From: Streptomyces sp. BA2
Lineage (GTDB): Bacteria; Actinomycetota; Actinomycetes; Streptomycetales; Streptomycetaceae
Assembly (NCBI RefSeq): GCF_009769735.1
Contig: NZ_WSRO01000002.1
Span: 3,298,001-3,362,000 of the forward strand
Direction: 5' to 3'
Length of the DNA stretch: 64,000 nucleotides
Shown: piece by piece, positions 10,769 through 19,985 of the stretch
Layout of the letters: each line of letters opens with the position of its first letter
How positions within the stretch are numbered: the stretch's first letter is position 1
Translations under genes and position numbers: made by a program
Notes under the pieces: generated by a model
Seen by the model: only the letters and a program-made list of their open reading frames with translations
Told to the model about the DNA's origin: nothing
The model's database searches: none

Positions 10769-12196
10769 GTGGACCGCACGAACCAGCTGACCGCCCACCG
10801 AACCCCTGGTCCCACACGGACACTGCGTGAACGCGCCGCCGAGGTCCTGTGGGCCAACTGGACGGGCACGTCGACGGTCCCTTCCCGGCAGCTCTATCCC
10901 CACCAGTGGTCCTGGGACTCCGCGTTCATCGCGATCGGCCTGCGTCATCTCTCCCCCTTACGGGCGCAGTTGGAGCTGGAGACGCTGCTCTCCGCCCAGT
11001 GGGGCGACGGCCGCGTCCCGCACATCGTGTTCAACCCTTCCGTCCCCCTGGACGCCTACTTTCCCAGCCCCGACTTCTGGCGCTCCACCACGGCAGGCCG
11101 CGCCGCCGGGGCACCCAGTGCCGTGCAGACCTCCGGCATCGTGCAGCCGCCGGTACACGCGCTCGCCGCCTGGCTGGTCCACCGCTCGGACCCGGGCCTC
11201 TCCCGCGCCCGTTCCTTCCTGGCCCGCGCCCACCCCCGGCTCGCCGCCTGGCACCGCTATCTGCTGCACCGCAGGGACGCGGGCGGCGCGGGCCTCGCAT
11301 CCGTGATCCACCCCTGGGAGCAGGGCATGGACAACAGCCCTTGCTGGGATGCCCCGTTGAGCCGTGTGACCCCGGCCGACCCGGCCGCGTACCGGCGCGC
11401 GGACCTGGACCACGGCGCCGCGGAGGACCGGCCGACCGACCTCGACTACGGCAGATATGTGCGCCTCGCCGCGGACTACCGCGATCGCCGATACGCCGAC
11501 GGGGAGGGCGAGTTCGCCGTCGAGGACCCCTCGTTCAACGCGCTTCTGATCGCCTCCGAGTACGCACTGGCCCGTATCGAGGCCGAGTTGGGCCTGCAGG
11601 GCGCCTCCGAGGAGCGGGAAGCCCGCGCTGCAGCCCTGACGAGCACCCTCGTGGCACGCCTGTGGGACCCGGCGGAGGGCCTGTTCTTCTGCCATGACCT
11701 GCGCGCCGGTGAGCTGGTGCCGGAGCGCGGTGTCGGCGGTCTGGTCCCGCTGATCCTGCCCGCGCTGCCGCACCCCGTCGCCGCCGCGCTCGTACGGACC
11801 GCGTGCGGACCGCACTTCGGCCTCGGCGGCACCGCGCGGCTCGTGCCGAGCTACGACCTCACGGGAAGCGCCTTCGACCCCCGGCGGTACTGGCGCGGGC
11901 CCGCGTGGCTCAACACCAACTGGCTGCTGGAGCGGGGACTTCGGCTGCACGGTGAACACGCGCGGGCGGACGGCCTGCGCCGCGCGCTGCTCGATGTGGC
12001 CGGGGAGTCCGGGTTCGCGGAGTACGTGGACCCGTACACAGGGCGGGGCTGCGGTGCGCGCGGCTTCGGCTGGAGCGCCGCGCTCGCCCTGGATCTGCTG
12101 CTCGACGATCCCGCCGGGCGTGACGAGGAGCCGCACGGGAGGCCCGCTGACGTGCCTGCCGCCGCGGTGACGAGGGAGGGGTTCAGGGATGACTGA
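10769..12196 (+). CDS. MGH1-like glycoside hydrolase (mannosylglycerate/glucosylglycerate hydrolase type)
   Basis: This 475-residue intracellular protein has an (alpha/alpha)6-barrel pattern. It shows LYPHQWSWDSAFIAIG near residue 43, a typical substrate-site motif of the MGH1-like/GH63 group, plus VIHPWEQGMDNSPCWD and FWRGPAWLNTNWLL-like motifs (here YWRGPAWLNTNWLL). No signal peptide is present. Family members hydrolyse small alpha-glycosides such as mannosyl- or glucosylglycerate or act as trehalase-like enzymes; the substrate cannot be read from sequence. The start is GTG 10769, behind GGGGAGA. The stop overlaps the start of the next gene by 8 bp, so the two are translationally coupled. 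Confidence 0.85.
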   Translation: MDRTNQLTAHRTPGPTRTLRERAAEVLWANWTGTSTVPSRQLYPHQWSWDSAFIAIGLRHLSPLRAQLELETLLSAQWGDGRVPHIVFNPSVPLDAYFPSPDFWRSTTAGRAAGAPSAVQTSGIVQPPVHALAAWLVHRSDPGLSRARSFLARAHPRLAAWHRYLLHRRDAGGAGLASVIHPWEQGMDNSPCWDAPLSRVTPADPAAYRRADLDHGAAEDRPTDLDYGRYVRLAADYRDRRYADGEGEFAVEDPSFNALLIASEYALARIEAELGLQGASEEREARAAALTSTLVARLWDPAEGLFFCHDLRAGELVPERGVGGLVPLILPALPHPVAAALVRTACGPHFGLGGTARLVPSYDLTGSAFDPRRYWRGPAWLNTNWLLERGLRLHGEHARADGLRRALLDVAGESGFAEYVDPYTGRGCGARGFGWSAALALDLLLDDPAGRDEEPHGRPADVPAAAVTREGFRDD

Positions 12197-14165
12197 TCGG
12201 CGTCAACCACTGGTGCGGGGCGGTACGTTCGCGGCGCTCGGCGCGGGGGGCGACATCAGCGGGGTGCGGGGCGGCACGGCCCCGGACGGTCTGTTCGTGC
12301 GCGACGCCCGGCACCTGAGCCGCTGGCAGCTGACGGTGGACGGCGCCGTCCCCGAGATTCTCGCGCCGGTGTCGGACGCCGACGCGGACGCGGGTGTGGC
12401 GCGCTGCGTCCTCGTCCCGCGCGGCGGCAGGCAGGAGCCCGCGTCCTGCACGCTCTTCCGCGAACAGGCGGTGACGGACGGCGCGTTCGTGGAATCGCTG
12501 CGCGTCACGTGCAATCGGGCGGTGCCGACGACCGTGCGTCTCGCGCTGACCGTGGACGTCGACTTCACCGACCAGTTCGAGCTGCGCTCCGACCACCGTA
12601 CGTACGCGAAGACGGGCGCCGTCAGGTCGCGCAAGGTCATCGGCGGCGGTGAGGGCGAGGGGATCCAGGGCATCGAGTTCGCCTACCGCCGCCGTGAGTG
12701 GTGCTCCCGTACGACCGTGACCGCGGACCCCGCCCCGGACGCCGTCGAGGAGACGGGGACCGGCGCGCGGCGGCTCGTCTGGGCCATCGACCTCGACGCG
12801 CACGGCACGGCGGAGGTGGCACTGCGTGTCGCGGCGCACCCGCACGGAGCACCGCAGTCGCAGCCGCAGCCACAGCCACCGGTGAGCCCGGCGCAGGCGG
12901 CAGACCAACTCACTTCCCTGGAGAGCGAGTTCGCGTCGGGCGTCGAGATCCCCGGCGGCTGGCCGGAGCTGGCGGCGGCGTGCCGGCGGGGCCTCGCAGA
13001 CCTCGCCGTACTCCAGGTGTCCGCGTCAGGCCCTGACGGCGAGGCGCTGAGCGTCCCGGCGGCGGGCGTCCCCTGGTTCCTGACGCTCCTGGGCCGCGAC
13101 GCCCTCCTGACCTCGCTCTTCGCCCTGCCCTACCTGCCGCGTCTGGCCGCGGCGACGCTCCCCGCGCTGGCCGCGACCCAGGCGACGGAGGCCACGGAGG
13201 GGGCGGTCGCCCAGACCGGGAAGATCGTGCACGAGGTACGGCACGGGGAGCTGGCCCACTTCGGTCAGGTGCCGTACGGGCGCTACTACGGCTCGGTGGA
13301 CGCAACTCCCCTGTTCCTGGTGCTGCTCGGCGCGTACACGGAGCGGACGGGCGACACGGCCCTGGCCCGCGGCCTGGAGCCGCACGCGCGGGCCGCCGTC
13401 GGCTGGATCCTCGACCACGGCGGCCTCACCTCGCGCGGCTATCTCGTCTACCGCGCGGACGAGGGCGGCCTCGCCAACCAGAACTGGAAGGACTCCCCCG
13501 GCGCGATCTGCTCCGCCGACGGCAGCCGCGCCACGGGCCCGGTGATGGCGGCGGGCGCGCAGGGCTACGCGTACGACGCGCTGGGCCGTACGGCGTGGCT
13601 TGCGCGCACGGTCTGGGGCGACAAGGTCTACGCGGACCTCCTCACACAAGCGGCGGCCGACCTGCGGGACCGCTTCCAGCGGGACTTCTGGATGCCGAAG
13701 CAGGGCTTCCCCGCGCTCGCCCTGGACGGCGAAGGACACCAGGTCGACGCGCTCGCATCGGACGCCGGTCACCTCCTGTGGTCCGGCCTCCTCGACAAGG
13801 AGTACGGAGAGGCGGTGGGCCGCCGCCTCCTGGAACCGGACTTCTTCTCAGGCTGGGGAGTCCGCACCCTGGCCGCGAACCAGCCCGCGTACCACCCGCT
13901 CTCCTACCACCGCGGTTCGGTATGGCCGCACGACAACGCGCTCATCGCGCTGGGGCTCGCGCGGTACGGGCTGCACGACGAGGCGCGGGCGGTGGCACGG
14001 GGTTTGGTGGCGGCGGCGACACGGGGCGGTGACCGGCTGCCGGAGGTGCTTGCGGGGTACGGGCGGGAGTCGTATCCGGGGCCGGTTCCGTACCCGCACG
14101 CGTGCGTACGGGAGTCACGGTCGGCGGCGGCTCCGCTGGCGCTGCTGAGTGCGGTGGCTGGGTAG
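12189..14165 (+). CDS. Glycogen-debranching-type amylo-alpha-1,6-glucosidase family protein
   Basis: A 658-residue protein. Residues 1-200 are the N-terminal beta-sandwich of bacterial debranching-type enzymes (GLFVRDARHLSRWQLTVDG). Residues 270-650 form the alpha-barrel, with VPWFLTLLGRDALLTSLFAL, ANQNWKDSPGAI and SVWPHDNALIALGLARYG, which carry the acidic and aromatic active-site residues of the amylo-alpha-1,6-glucosidase clan. It is cytosolic, translationally coupled to the upstream hydrolase, and convergent with dusB, whose stop lies 18 bp away. With the ROK regulator it suggests a small operon for intracellular glucan or glycoside breakdown; the true substrate may differ from glycogen. 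Confidence 0.87.
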   Translation: MTDRRQPLVRGGTFAALGAGGDISGVRGGTAPDGLFVRDARHLSRWQLTVDGAVPEILAPVSDADADAGVARCVLVPRGGRQEPASCTLFREQAVTDGAFVESLRVTCNRAVPTTVRLALTVDVDFTDQFELRSDHRTYAKTGAVRSRKVIGGGEGEGIQGIEFAYRRREWCSRTTVTADPAPDAVEETGTGARRLVWAIDLDAHGTAEVALRVAAHPHGAPQSQPQPQPPVSPAQAADQLTSLESEFASGVEIPGGWPELAAACRRGLADLAVLQVSASGPDGEALSVPAAGVPWFLTLLGRDALLTSLFALPYLPRLAAATLPALAATQATEATEGAVAQTGKIVHEVRHGELAHFGQVPYGRYYGSVDATPLFLVLLGAYTERTGDTALARGLEPHARAAVGWILDHGGLTSRGYLVYRADEGGLANQNWKDSPGAICSADGSRATGPVMAAGAQGYAYDALGRTAWLARTVWGDKVYADLLTQAAADLRDRFQRDFWMPKQGFPALALDGEGHQVDALASDAGHLLWSGLLDKEYGEAVGRRLLEPDFFSGWGVRTLAANQPAYHPLSYHRGSVWPHDNALIALGLARYGLHDEARAVARGLVAAATRGGDRLPEVLAGYGRESYPGPVPYPHACVRESRSAAAPLALLSAVAG

Positions 14166-14182
14166 CTGAGCCTGCCCCCCCC

Positions 14183-15313
14183 TCAGCCCCCGGACGTGTC
14201 CAGCTCCGCGTCCTCGCTGATGCCCGCGCAGTCGTAGGGGTCCTTCAGCCAGCCGTCCGGCAGGACCACGCGGTTGTTGCCCGACGTACGGCCACGCGGA
14301 CCGTCCGCGCCCGCCGGCCACCCCTGGTCGAGGTCCAACTCGCCGAGCCCGTCCTCCAGTTCGGCGAGGGACGAGGTGATCGCGAGGCGCTTGCGCATCT
14401 CCGAGCCGACCGCGAAACCCTTCAGGTACCAGGCCACGTGCTTGCGGAAGTCGATGACACCGCGCGCCTCGTCGCCGATCCACTCGCCGAGGAGGGTCGC
14501 GTGCCGCAGCATGACGGCGGCGACCTCGCGCAGGTCCGGAGCCTTGGGCGCGCCCGTGCCCTCGAAAGCGGCGACCAGGTCGCCGAAGAGCCAGGGGCGG
14601 CCGAGGCAGCCGCGGCCCACGACGACCCCGTCGCAGCCGGTCTCCTTCATCATCCGCACCGCGTCGGCGGCGGACCAGATGTCGCCGTTGCCGAGTACGG
14701 GGATCTCGGGGACGTGCTCCTTGAGGCGGGCGATGGCGTCCCAGTCGGCGGTGCCGCCGTAGTGCTGGGCGGCGGTGCGGCCGTGCAGGGCGATCGCCGT
14801 GACGCCCTCCTCGACGGCGATGCGGCCCGCGTCGAGGAAGGTGATGTGCTCGTCGTTGATGCCCTTGCGCATCTTCATGGTGACGGGCAGGTCCCCGGCG
14901 CCGCTGACGGCCTCGCGGAGGATCGCGCGCAGCAGGGGCCTCTTGTACGGGAGCGCGGAGCCGCCGCCCTTGCGGGTGACCTTGGGGACGGGGCAGCCGA
15001 AGTTCAGGTCGATGTGGTCGGCGAGGTTCTCCTCGGCGATCATGCGGACCGCCTTGCCGACCGTGGCCGGGTCGACGCCGTACAGCTGGATGGACCGGGG
15101 CTTCTCGGTCTCGTCGAAGTGGATCAGCTGCATGGTCTTCTCGTTGCGCTCGACCAGCGCCCGCGTCGTGATCATCTCGCTGACGAAGAGGCCCTTGCCC
15201 CCGCTGAACTCCCGGCACAGCGTCCGGAACGGCGCGTTCGTGATGCCCGCCATGGGGGCGAGCACGACGGGCGGCCGCACGGCGTGCGGGCCGATCTGAA
15301 GCTGGGGCTCCAT
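14183..15313 (-). CDS. dusB: tRNA-dihydrouridine synthase
   Basis: A 376-residue flavoenzyme that reduces uridines in tRNA D-loops. It shows the FMN-barrel start PPVVLAPMAGITNAPFR, the catalytic loop HIDLNFGCPVPKVTRKGGGS with the conserved Cys, HGRTAAQHYGGTADW, IPVLGNGDIWS and GVVVGRGCLGRPWLF. A C-terminal helical tRNA-binding part includes FRKHVAWYLKGF. Start ATG 15313 has GGAGGAAT at ideal distance, although the frame stays open far upstream. The C-terminal tail is a little longer than in enterobacterial DusB. It is a core gene, convergent with the debranching-enzyme gene. Confidence 0.95.
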   Translation of the reverse strand: MEPQLQIGPHAVRPPVVLAPMAGITNAPFRTLCREFSGGKGLFVSEMITTRALVERNEKTMQLIHFDETEKPRSIQLYGVDPATVGKAVRMIAEENLADHIDLNFGCPVPKVTRKGGGSALPYKRPLLRAILREAVSGAGDLPVTMKMRKGINDEHITFLDAGRIAVEEGVTAIALHGRTAAQHYGGTADWDAIARLKEHVPEIPVLGNGDIWSAADAVRMMKETGCDGVVVGRGCLGRPWLFGDLVAAFEGTGAPKAPDLREVAAVMLRHATLLGEWIGDEARGVIDFRKHVAWYLKGFAVGSEMRKRLAITSSLAELEDGLGELDLDQGWPAGADGPRGRTSGNNRVVLPDGWLKDPYDCAGISEDAELDTSGG

Positions 15314-15360
15314 GGCGCGGGATTCCTCCGGGACGAGCGGGCTGAGAGGGGGCAGACCTC

Positions 15361-16320
15361 TTATTGTCCCCCATCCGCGCGACTGCCTACGCGAGTGTCC
15401 GCGCGACTGCCCACGCGCCCGGCCTTCACAAGGCGGTACAGCTCCTCCGTGGCCGCCTGCGAGCGCGCGTCCGCCGGGACGTACGTCCCCAGGCGCGGGC
15501 CCTCGGCCGGGCCGAGCCACAGCCCGTGGTACGTGAAGTGCAGCGGGCCCACGAGCGAGTTGTTGAACCGTTTGGACTGGTCCACCGCCTGCATCACCTC
15601 GTGCCGCTCCCACAGCTCGCAGAACTCCGGCGAGGCCTTGCGCATCCTCCTGAGCAGCGTCTTCCACGCCGGGTCCGCGAGATGCCCGGCCATCCGCGCC
15701 CGGAACCTCGCCACCATCCGGCGCATCGTCTCCTCCCGGTCCTCCATGGCGGCCTGCCAGGCGGGATGCGTGAAGGTCAGCCACATGCAGTTGCGGTCCT
15801 CGGGCGGCAGCACGTCGAGGTCGGTGAGGAGGTTCGCGTACGTCGCGTTGTAGGCGAGGACGTCGTAGCGGGCGTTCTGCACGCACGCCGGGAACGGCTC
15901 CAGCTGCGTGACGATCCGCAGCAGGCCCTGCGGGACCGACGCGGTCTCGGCGGCCGGGGAGGGGTCGGCGGTGCCCGCCAGCTGGAAGAGATGGGCCCGC
16001 TCCCCGGCGTCCAGCATCAGGGCGCGGCACAGCGCGTCGAGGACCTGCGCCGAGACGTGGATGGCGCGGCCCTGCTCCAGCCACGTGTACCAGGTGACAC
16101 CCACCGTGGAGAGATGCGCGACCTCCTCGCGGCGCAGGCCCGGTGTACGGCGGCGCGGGCCGCGGGGCAGGCCCGCCTGCTCGGGCGTGATGCGCTCGCG
16201 GCGGCTGCGCAGGAAGTCGGCGAGTTCGCTGCGGCGGATACGGTCGGGCTGCGTGGGCGTCGCGGTGCCCACGGCGGCGGCTGGTGCGGTGCCCACGGGG
16301 TCGGCTGGTGCGGTGTCCAT
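15361..16320 (-). CDS. XRE regulator with MmyB-like ligand-binding domain (copy 1)
   Basis: A 319-residue transcription regulator. After a repetitive Ala/Pro/Thr N-terminus (DPVGTAPAAAVGTATP), residues 35-95 hold the XRE helix-turn-helix with RTPGLRREEVAHLSTVGVTW and YTWLEQGRAIHVS. The rest is an MmyB-like PAS-type domain (NARYDVLAYNATYANLLTDL, FTHPAWQAA, HPL-type end HFTYHGLWLG). Start ATG 16320 is the first that keeps the family N-terminus; its ribosome site is weak. It diverges from a drug-efflux MFS gene with a palindromic operator between them, the standard layout of a local repressor and its exporter. A second regulator/MFS pair of the same design lies at 59.6-62.0 kb. Confidence 0.9.
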   Translation of the reverse strand: MDTAPADPVGTAPAAAVGTATPTQPDRIRRSELADFLRSRRERITPEQAGLPRGPRRRTPGLRREEVAHLSTVGVTWYTWLEQGRAIHVSAQVLDALCRALMLDAGERAHLFQLAGTADPSPAAETASVPQGLLRIVTQLEPFPACVQNARYDVLAYNATYANLLTDLDVLPPEDRNCMWLTFTHPAWQAAMEDREETMRRMVARFRARMAGHLADPAWKTLLRRMRKASPEFCELWERHEVMQAVDQSKRFNNSLVGPLHFTYHGLWLGPAEGPRLGTYVPADARSQAATEELYRLVKAGRVGSRADTRVGSRADGGQ

Positions 16321-16363
16321 GGGATCAGCTTGCCTTTCCGGCGCCTGCCCGGCGACCCTGTTT

Positions 16364-16405
16364 CCAGGTAGTACAGGTACCAGGATAAAGAGACTCTGGT
16401 ACCAG
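16364..16405. promoter_or_regulatory. Putative tandem operator between the MmyB regulator and MFS gene
   Basis: Two GGTACC-centred sites, AGGTACCAGG (16375-16384) and the perfect palindrome CTGGTACCAG (16396-16405), are exactly 22 bp apart, two helical turns. A degenerate CCAGGTAGTAC precedes them. They lie 28-58 bp before the MFS GTG and 44-85 bp before the regulator ATG. Confidence 0.6.
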
Positions 16406-16432
16406 GCTGGAGATGCGACGACCGTCGTACTC

Positions 16433-17890
16433 GTGAACCTCACGAATTCCACGGCCCACGTCCTCAAGCCCACCACCCAGGGCGCCCGGCACACGGCGGA
16501 CTCCGCCCCCGCCCTGACCCCGCTCGGCCTCGTCACCATCCTGCTCGGCGCGGCCCTCCCGATGATCGACTTCTTCATCGTCAACGTCGCCCTGCCCAGC
16601 ATCGAACACGACCTGCACGCCTCCCCCGCCACCCTGGAGATGGTCGTCGCGGGCTACGCCGTCGCGTACGCAGTGCTGCTCGTGCTCGGCGGGCGGCTCG
16701 GCGACACCTACGGGCGCCGCAGGCTCTTCCTCTGGGGTGTCGCCGCCTTCGGCGTGACCTCGCTGGCCTGCGGGCTCGCGCCCGGCGCCTGGTGGCTGGT
16801 GGGGGCGCGCGTCGCCCAGGGCGCGGCATCCGCGCTGATGCTGCCGCAGGTCCTCGCCACCATCCACGCGACGACGCGGGGCGAGCGGCGCTCGAAGGCG
16901 GTCGCCCTCTACGGCTCGGTCGGCGGCATCTCCATCGTCCTCGGCCAGGTACTCGGCGGCGTCCTGGTCTCCGCCGACCTCGCGGGCACCGGCTGGCGCG
17001 CGGTGTTCCTGGTGAACGCGCCCGTCGCCGTCGCCGCCCTGCTCTGCGCCGTGCGCTCGGTGCCGGACAGCCGGGCCGAGCAGCCCACTCGTAGCGACAT
17101 CGGCGGCACGCTCCTGCTCGCCGCGTCCCTGATCGCGCTGCTGCTGCCCCTGACCGAGGGGAGGGCCGCGGGCTGGCCCCTGTGGTCGGTGCTTTCCCTG
17201 GTCGCCTCACCGTTCCTGGCCTGGGCGTTCGCCCGCGTCGAGCTGCGCGGCGAACGCACCGGCGGGAGCCCGCTGCTGCCCCCGTCGCTGCTGCGCGAAC
17301 CCGGCGTACGGATGGGGCTCACCATCGGCCTGCCCATCTTCACCGGCTTCGCCGGCTGGATGTTCGTCAGTGCGGTGACGCTCCAGCAGTGGCTCGGCTT
17401 CAGCCCCTTGAAGTCCGGGCTGACCCTGATCCCCATGGGCGTCGCGCAGTTCGCGGCGTCGATGCTCGCCCCGCGCCTGGTGACGCGGCTCGGCAGCCGC
17501 GCGATGACGCTGTGCGCGCTGGTGCACGGCACGGGGCTCGCCATCCTCGCCCTGACGGTGCTGTGGACTCCGTACGCCTCGCTGAGCCCGCTCGTCCTCG
17601 CCCCCGGTCTCGCCCTGTGCGGCCTCGGCCAGGGCGTACAGCTGGCCCTCTACTACCGCATCGTGCTCGCCGCGGTGCCAACCGCGAAGGCGGGCGCGGG
17701 CAGCGGCCTCGCGGCGACGGTCCAGCAGTCCTGCCTGGCCGTCGGCGTCGCCACCCTCGGCTCGCTCTTCCTGGCCCTGGTGCCGGGCCTGGGAATGCGG
17801 GACGCGTTCGCGATCGTCCTCGGAGCGCAGCTGGCCGGCCTCATCGGCCTCGCGGTGCTGAGCCTGCGGCTGCCGCGGCGGCTGGGCTGA
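16433..17890 (+). CDS. MFS drug/proton antiporter, DHA2-type (14 TM)
   Basis: A 485-residue membrane protein. Motif A-like GGRLGDTYGRRRLF follows TM2, motif C-like GGISIVLGQVLGGVL lies in TM5, and fourteen hydrophobic segments are spread over the length. The first TM contains PMIDFFIVNVALPSIEHDL, typical of DHA2/QacA-type exporters. GTG 16433 is the only in-frame start close to the first helix. GGAG is about 21 nt away, so translation may be leaderless or weakly initiated. The divergent MmyB-type regulator and palindromic operator suggest inducible efflux. The substrate is unknown. Confidence 0.88.
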   Translation: MNLTNSTAHVLKPTTQGARHTADSAPALTPLGLVTILLGAALPMIDFFIVNVALPSIEHDLHASPATLEMVVAGYAVAYAVLLVLGGRLGDTYGRRRLFLWGVAAFGVTSLACGLAPGAWWLVGARVAQGAASALMLPQVLATIHATTRGERRSKAVALYGSVGGISIVLGQVLGGVLVSADLAGTGWRAVFLVNAPVAVAALLCAVRSVPDSRAEQPTRSDIGGTLLLAASLIALLLPLTEGRAAGWPLWSVLSLVASPFLAWAFARVELRGERTGGSPLLPPSLLREPGVRMGLTIGLPIFTGFAGWMFVSAVTLQQWLGFSPLKSGLTLIPMGVAQFAASMLAPRLVTRLGSRAMTLCALVHGTGLAILALTVLWTPYASLSPLVLAPGLALCGLGQGVQLALYYRIVLAAVPTAKAGAGSGLAATVQQSCLAVGVATLGSLFLALVPGLGMRDAFAIVLGAQLAGLIGLAVLSLRLPRRLG

Positions 17891-17970
17891 GGCGCCTGGG
17901 GGCCCGATGGTGGCGGGGGCGGGGGCCCGGGGGGGGCCCGGGGGGGGGACGGGGCCCGGGGGGGGACGTA
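17891..17970. repeat. G-run-rich low-complexity intergenic tract
   Basis: Directly after the MFS stop come repeated GGGCCCGGGGG blocks with several runs of five to nine G. The tract may form a terminator-like or G-quadruplex structure. It is also the kind of sequence where read or assembly errors collect. Confidence 0.7.
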
Positions 17971-18021
17971 CGCCTCCGCCCACAGAAGCGACGCACAGCC
18001 GACCGGGTTACCGTCGAACTC

Positions 18022-19485
18022 ATGCCCCAGCAAGAGCTCACGCACCGCCGACGCGTGCTCGTGCTCGCGATCTGCTGCATGAGCCTGCTCATCGTCAGCC
18101 TCGACAACACCGTCCTGAACGTCGCCCTGCCCACGATGGCGCGGGAGTTCGGCACCAGCATCTCGGGCATGCAGTGGACGATCGACGCCTACACCCTCGT
18201 ACTCGCCGCGCTCCTCATGCTCGCGGGGTCGACGGCGGACCGCCTGGGGCGCCGGAAGATCTTCAAAGTGGGCCTGGTGATCTTCACGCTCGCCTCGGTG
18301 GCCTGCTCCCTCGCGCCCAACCTGGAATCCCTCGTGGCCTTCCGCATGGCCCAGGCGGTCGGCGGCTCCATGCTCAACCCGGTGGCGATGTCGATCATCA
18401 CCAACACCTTCACCGAACCCGCCGAGCGGGCCCGCGCCATCGGCGTATGGGGCGGGGTGGTCGGCATCTCCATGGCGGCGGGCCCGCTCGTGGGCGGCCT
18501 GCTCGTGGACTCCGTCGGCTGGCGCTCCATCTTCTGGATCAACCTGCCGGTCGGCCTCGCGGCACTGCTCCTCACCATCCGGTACGTCCCCGAGTCCCGC
18601 GCCCCCAAGCCGCGCCGCCCCGACCCCGTGGGCCAGCTCCTGGTCATGGTGCTGCTCGGCGCACTGACGTACGCGATCATCGAGGCGCCGACGGCGGGCT
18701 GGACCTCACGGCTGATCCTCACGTTCGCGGCCGCGTCGCTCCTGGCCCTCCTCGGGCTGCTCGCCTACGAGCCGCGCCGCGCCGACCCCCTCATCGACCT
18801 GCGCTTCTTCGGCTCGGCACCGTTCAGCGGGGCGACGGTGATCGCGGTCTGCGCCTTCGCCGCGCTGGGCGGTTTCCTCTTCCTCTCCACGCTCTACCTC
18901 CAGAACGTACGCGGTCTGAACGCCCTGCACGCGGGCGTATGGATGCTGCCGATGGCCGCGATGACGCTGGTCTGCGCCCCGCTGTCGGGCCGCCTCGTCG
19001 GCAGCCGGGGCGCGCGCCTGCCCCTCCTCGTCGCGGGGGTCGCGATGACGACGTCCGGAGTCCTCTTCGCCGCCTTCGACGCGGAGACCACGAACGCGAC
19101 GCTCTTCCTCGGCTACGTCCTCTTCGGCCTCGGCTTCGGCTTCGTGAACGCCCCCATCACGAACACCGCCGTCTCCGGGATGCCCCGCTCCCAGGCGGGC
19201 GTCGCGGCCGCAGTCGCCTCCACGAGCCGCCAGATCGGCCAGACGCTCGGCGTCGCGGTCATCGGCGCGGTACTGGCCTCGGGGGTGGCGTCCTCGTCGT
19301 ACGCGGCCACCTTCACCGAGGCAAGCCGCCCCGCCTGGTGGATCATCGCGGCCTGCGGCCTGGCGGTCCTGCTCCTGGGCGCACTGACCAGCGGCCACTG
19401 GGCGAGGGAAACGGCACAACGCACGGCGGAACGCCTGGAGGCCGCACCGCAGGAACGGCTTACGGACCCGGCCCAGCCCATCTGA
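18022..19485 (+). CDS. MFS transporter, EmrB/QacA-type (14 TM)
   Basis: A 487-residue membrane protein with fourteen hydrophobic segments. TM1 carries SLDNTVLNVALPTMAREFG, the canonical DHA2 motif. The loop after TM2 has GSTADRLGRRKIFKVG (motif A), and TM5 has GVVGISMAAGPLVGGLLV (motif C). The C-terminal tail is short and charged. ATG 18022 has no Shine-Dalgarno sequence nearby. It follows the preceding MFS gene after a G-rich tract and so may have its own promoter. It is related to but clearly different from its neighbour. No cognate regulator is adjacent, and its substrate is unknown; multidrug or antibiotic export is the family norm. Confidence 0.88.
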   Translation: MPQQELTHRRRVLVLAICCMSLLIVSLDNTVLNVALPTMAREFGTSISGMQWTIDAYTLVLAALLMLAGSTADRLGRRKIFKVGLVIFTLASVACSLAPNLESLVAFRMAQAVGGSMLNPVAMSIITNTFTEPAERARAIGVWGGVVGISMAAGPLVGGLLVDSVGWRSIFWINLPVGLAALLLTIRYVPESRAPKPRRPDPVGQLLVMVLLGALTYAIIEAPTAGWTSRLILTFAAASLLALLGLLAYEPRRADPLIDLRFFGSAPFSGATVIAVCAFAALGGFLFLSTLYLQNVRGLNALHAGVWMLPMAAMTLVCAPLSGRLVGSRGARLPLLVAGVAMTTSGVLFAAFDAETTNATLFLGYVLFGLGFGFVNAPITNTAVSGMPRSQAGVAAAVASTSRQIGQTLGVAVIGAVLASGVASSSYAATFTEASRPAWWIIAACGLAVLLLGALTSGHWARETAQRTAERLEAAPQERLTDPAQPI

Positions 19486-19529
19486 AGCCAGCGCCCGGCC
19501 CACACACACGCCGGGGCTACGCTCGCGCC

Positions 19530-19958
19530 GTGACTGCGACTTGGGAATCGACTGCACCAGGCGTCCTGCGACTCCCCTCTGGCCGACTGATCCGCGGCCG
19601 GGGGCTGCGTCGCCCCCTGCCGGACGGGCCTGCGCCCGACTTCGCGCTGTACCTCTTGGGCAAGGAGCCGCCCGCCGTCGAATGGGAGTCCCGCTGGCTT
19701 CGCTGGCCCGACTTCCGGCTGCCCGCCGACCGCGCGGCGACGGCCGCCGCTCTGCGGGAAGCGTTGGAGCGGGCCGGTACGGAGCGGGTCGAGGTCGCGT
19801 GCGGTGGTGGACAGGGGCGTACGGGGACGGCGCTGGCGTGCATCGCGGTATTGGACGGGGTGCCGAGCACGGAGGCCGTGGCGTATGTGCGGGAGCACTA
19901 CGCGGCGCGGGCGGTGGAGACGCCGTGGCAGCGGAGGTTCGTGAGGCGGTTCGGCTGA
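19530..19958 (+). CDS. Protein-tyrosine-phosphatase-like protein
   Basis: A 142-residue protein starting at GTG 19530. It carries the phosphatase loop CGGGQGRTG, with nucleophile Cys91 and Arg97 in the CX5R spacing and the following Thr. Upstream residues WRWPDFRLP-like (LRWPDFRLPADRA) match the WPD-type general-acid loop of dual-specificity phosphatases: Trp59-Pro60-Asp61 is present. All catalytic elements of a small Cys-based phosphatase are therefore intact. It has no signal peptide. Its physiological substrate is unknown. It sits 44 bp after the MFS gene on the same strand and before the TGACAGA array of the next operon. Confidence 0.8.
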   Translation: MTATWESTAPGVLRLPSGRLIRGRGLRRPLPDGPAPDFALYLLGKEPPAVEWESRWLRWPDFRLPADRAATAAALREALERAGTERVEVACGGGQGRTGTALACIAVLDGVPSTEAVAYVREHYAARAVETPWQRRFVRRFG

Positions 19959-19985
19959 TCACCCTGGGCTTACGCCGCCCCCGCG

